Source: Bacteroidales bacterium
GTDB taxonomy: Bacteria > Bacteroidota > Bacteroidia > Bacteroidales > P3
Assembly (NCBI GenBank): GCA_017962665.1
Contig: JAGCUU010000033.1
Span: 1 to 64,000, forward strand
Length of the DNA stretch: 64,000 nt
Reading direction: 5' to 3'
Shown here: one piece after another, positions 62,385 to 64,000 of the stretch
Layout of the letters: each line of letters starts with the position of its first letter
Position numbering within the stretch: the first letter of the stretch is position 1
Notes under the pieces: generated by a model
Databases searched by the model: none
Seen by the model: the letters and a program-made list of their open reading frames with translations, nothing else
What the model was told of the DNA's origin: nothing
Translations under genes and position numbers: made by a program

Positions 62385-64000
62385 ATGGCTAACTTTTTAA
62401 GTAGACTGTTTGGAAACAAGTCTCAACGTGACCTTAAGGAGGTCCGTCCTTTCCTTGATGCGACCCTTGCGGTATACCCTGACATACAGAGATTGGATAA
62501 CGATAATCTCCGTGCCAAGACGGCAGAATTCAAAAAACGTATCCAAGATGAAATAAACGAGGAAGAGAAGGAACTCTCTGCATTGCGTAAACGCATTGAA
62601 GAAGAGTATGATATGCCTGTAGACGAGAAAGAGACAATCTACAAACGTATTGACGAGCTTGAGAAAACCTCATACGATAAAACACAGAAGGTCTTAAATG
62701 ACATCCTCCCAGAGGCCTTTGCAGTGGTTAAGGAGACGGCACGCCGTTTTGCAGAAAACACTGAAGTGGTGGTTACTGCCAACGACCATGACCGCGACCT
62801 CTCGGCAAAACGCGACAATGTGGATATCGACGACGCAGGTAAAGCCCATTACAAGAACAGCTGGATGGCTGGTGGCAACATGATTACATGGGATATGGTC
62901 CACTATGATGTCCAGCTTATCGGCGGTGTGGTGCTGCACAGCGGCAAAATCGCCGAGATGGCAACAGGTGAAGGCAAGACACTTGTCGCCACATTGCCTG
63001 TCTACCTCAACGCTCTGCCGGGCAAAGGTGTGCATGTCGTTACAGTGAACGACTACCTTGCCAAGCGTGACTCAGAATGGATGGGCATGCTCTTCGAGTT
63101 CCATGGTCTCAAGGTGGACTGCATCGACAAATATGAACCACACAGCGAGGAGCGCAAGGCTGCCTATAATGCCGATATCACATACGGTACCAACAACGAG
63201 TTCGGATTCGACTATCTGCGCGACAATATGAGCCGCAACCCTGATGAACTGGTTCAGCGCGGACATAACTATGCCATCGTCGACGAGGTTGACTCGGTGC
63301 TTATCGACGATGCACGCACCCCTCTTATCATTTCCGGTCCTACCGCCAAGGGTGAAGATCAGGAGTTCGACCGCTTCAAGCCGGTAATTGAAAAGCTGTA
63401 TAACACCCAACGCCAGCTCGTGACGACCATCCTCGCCGACGCCAAGCGTGAGCTGAGCAACGACTTGGATCAAAAACCCGACCAGCATGGTGCCATGTCT
63501 CTCCTCCGTGCCTATCGCGGACTTCCCAAAAACAAGGCTCTTATCAAGTTCATGAGCGAGACTGGCGTGAAATCCCTCCTGCAAAAGACAGAGAACTTCT
63601 ACATGCAGGAACAGAACAAATATATGCATATCATCGACGACGAGCTCTATTTTGTTGTCGACGAAAAACAACGTACTGTGGAGCTTACCGAAAAGGGTAT
63701 GGAGTTCCTTGCCGATCTTGGCGAAGACCGCCGTTTCTACCAGCTTCCCGACGTGGGCGCAGAAATTGCCGAACTGGAACGTACCAGCCTCTCAGCTGAT
63801 GAAAAGGCAAAGAAAAAAGAGGAGATATACAACAACTTTGCCATACAGAGCGACCGCGTCCATACTGTCGACCAGCTGCTCAAGGCATACACCCTTTTCG
63901 AAAAGGATATTGACTATGTCCTCACAGAGGACCGACAGGTGAAAATCGTTGACGAACAGACGGGACGTATCATGGAAGGCCGCCGTTGGAGCGACGGACT
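62385..64000 (+). CDS. secA: Preprotein translocase ATPase SecA (3' end outside the window)
   Basis: The frame opens at ATG 62385 ([18 protein letters not shown]) and runs off the window after 538 codons. Visible hallmarks are Walker A MATGEGKT, the DEAD-box [34 protein letters not shown], and the preprotein cross-linking domain with [15 protein letters not shown]. After [11 protein letters not shown] there is a short lysine/glutamate-rich insert. Bacteroidetes SecA proteins carry extra segments such as residues 55-105 here ([18 protein letters not shown]). It drives Sec export of the signal-peptide proteins encoded throughout the window. Confidence 0.95.
   Translation, partial: MANFLSRLFGNKSQRDLKEVRPFLDATLAVYPDIQRLDNDNLRAKTAEFKKRIQDEINEEEKELSALRKRIEEEYDMPVDEKETIYKRIDELEKTSYDKTQKVLNDILPEAFAVVKETARRFAENTEVVVTANDHDRDLSAKRDNVDIDDAGKAHYKNSWMAGGNMITWDMVHYDVQLIGGVVLHSGKIAEMATGEGKTLVATLPVYLNALPGKGVHVVTVNDYLAKRDSEWMGMLFEFHGLKVDCIDKYEPHSEERKAAYNADITYGTNNEFGFDYLRDNMSRNPDELVQRGHNYAIVDEVDSVLIDDARTPLIISGPTAKGEDQEFDRFKPVIEKLYNTQRQLVTTILADAKRELSNDLDQKPDQHGAMSLLRAYRGLPKNKALIKFMSETGVKSLLQKTENFYMQEQNKYMHIIDDELYFVVDEKQRTVELTEKGMEFLADLGEDRRFYQLPDVGAEIAELERTSLSADEKAKKKEEIYNNFAIQSDRVHTVDQLLKAYTLFEKDIDYVLTEDRQVKIVDEQTGRIMEGRRWSDG

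Overview
The window looks like chromosomal DNA of a Bacteroidota bacterium, most likely a Bacteroidales relative. The support is: type IX secretion (T9SS) C-terminal sorting domains on three large exported proteins; a MoxR-DUF58-BatA-B-C-D/E operon; RseC; Bacteroidetes-type promoters (TTTG, about 20 bases, TAnnTTTG); and starts without Shine-Dalgarno sequences. There are no rRNA or tRNA genes and no CRISPR array.

Layout. 1-3130: end of an exported caspase-like protein, a papain-like protease and elbB. 3268-16539 (minus strand): eight promoterless-looking Rhs C-terminal 'tips'. Each starts with the same ~177-bp Rhs core sequence, diverges completely at the VDP(D/N)G motif, and is followed by a small gene with a signal peptide or lipobox, the likely immunity gene. 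16652-17644 (plus): an intact tyrosine recombinase. 17755-28233 (plus): a T9SS-sorted surface protein and one full-length ~3,020-residue SpvB/VCBS/YD-repeat (Tc/Rhs-type) lipoprotein whose tip is a zincin-like domain. 28226-32550 (plus): its immunity candidate and two further tip/immunity pairs. 32618-36530: an sstT operon and a caspase homologue whose catalytic Cys is Ser. 36673-47435 (minus): rseC, a WG-repeat protein and the Bat operon, with BatD and BatE fused. 47661-64000: two T9SS-sorted proteins around tyrS, an MFS transporter, DUF2461, a small lipoprotein, a second WG-repeat protein and the start of secA.

The striking system is the Rhs locus. It has one exported delivery gene and eleven tip/immunity modules: eight inverted relative to the delivery gene, one fused to it, and two downstream in the same orientation. 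A site-specific recombinase lies between the arms. The shared cores form inverted repeats (left arm against main gene) and direct repeats (right arm). Recombination there would move a new toxin tip, with its immunity gene, onto the single expressed delivery protein. Most tips have hydrolase-like motifs, several with substituted catalytic residues, and all eleven immunity candidates carry export signals. This suggests competition through exported peptidase-like toxins acting outside the cytoplasm.

A second unexpected pattern is a family of intergenic mosaics built of 7-bp units at six or more places. All function calls come from motif reading without database searches; the immunity assignments rest on position, overlap and export signals.
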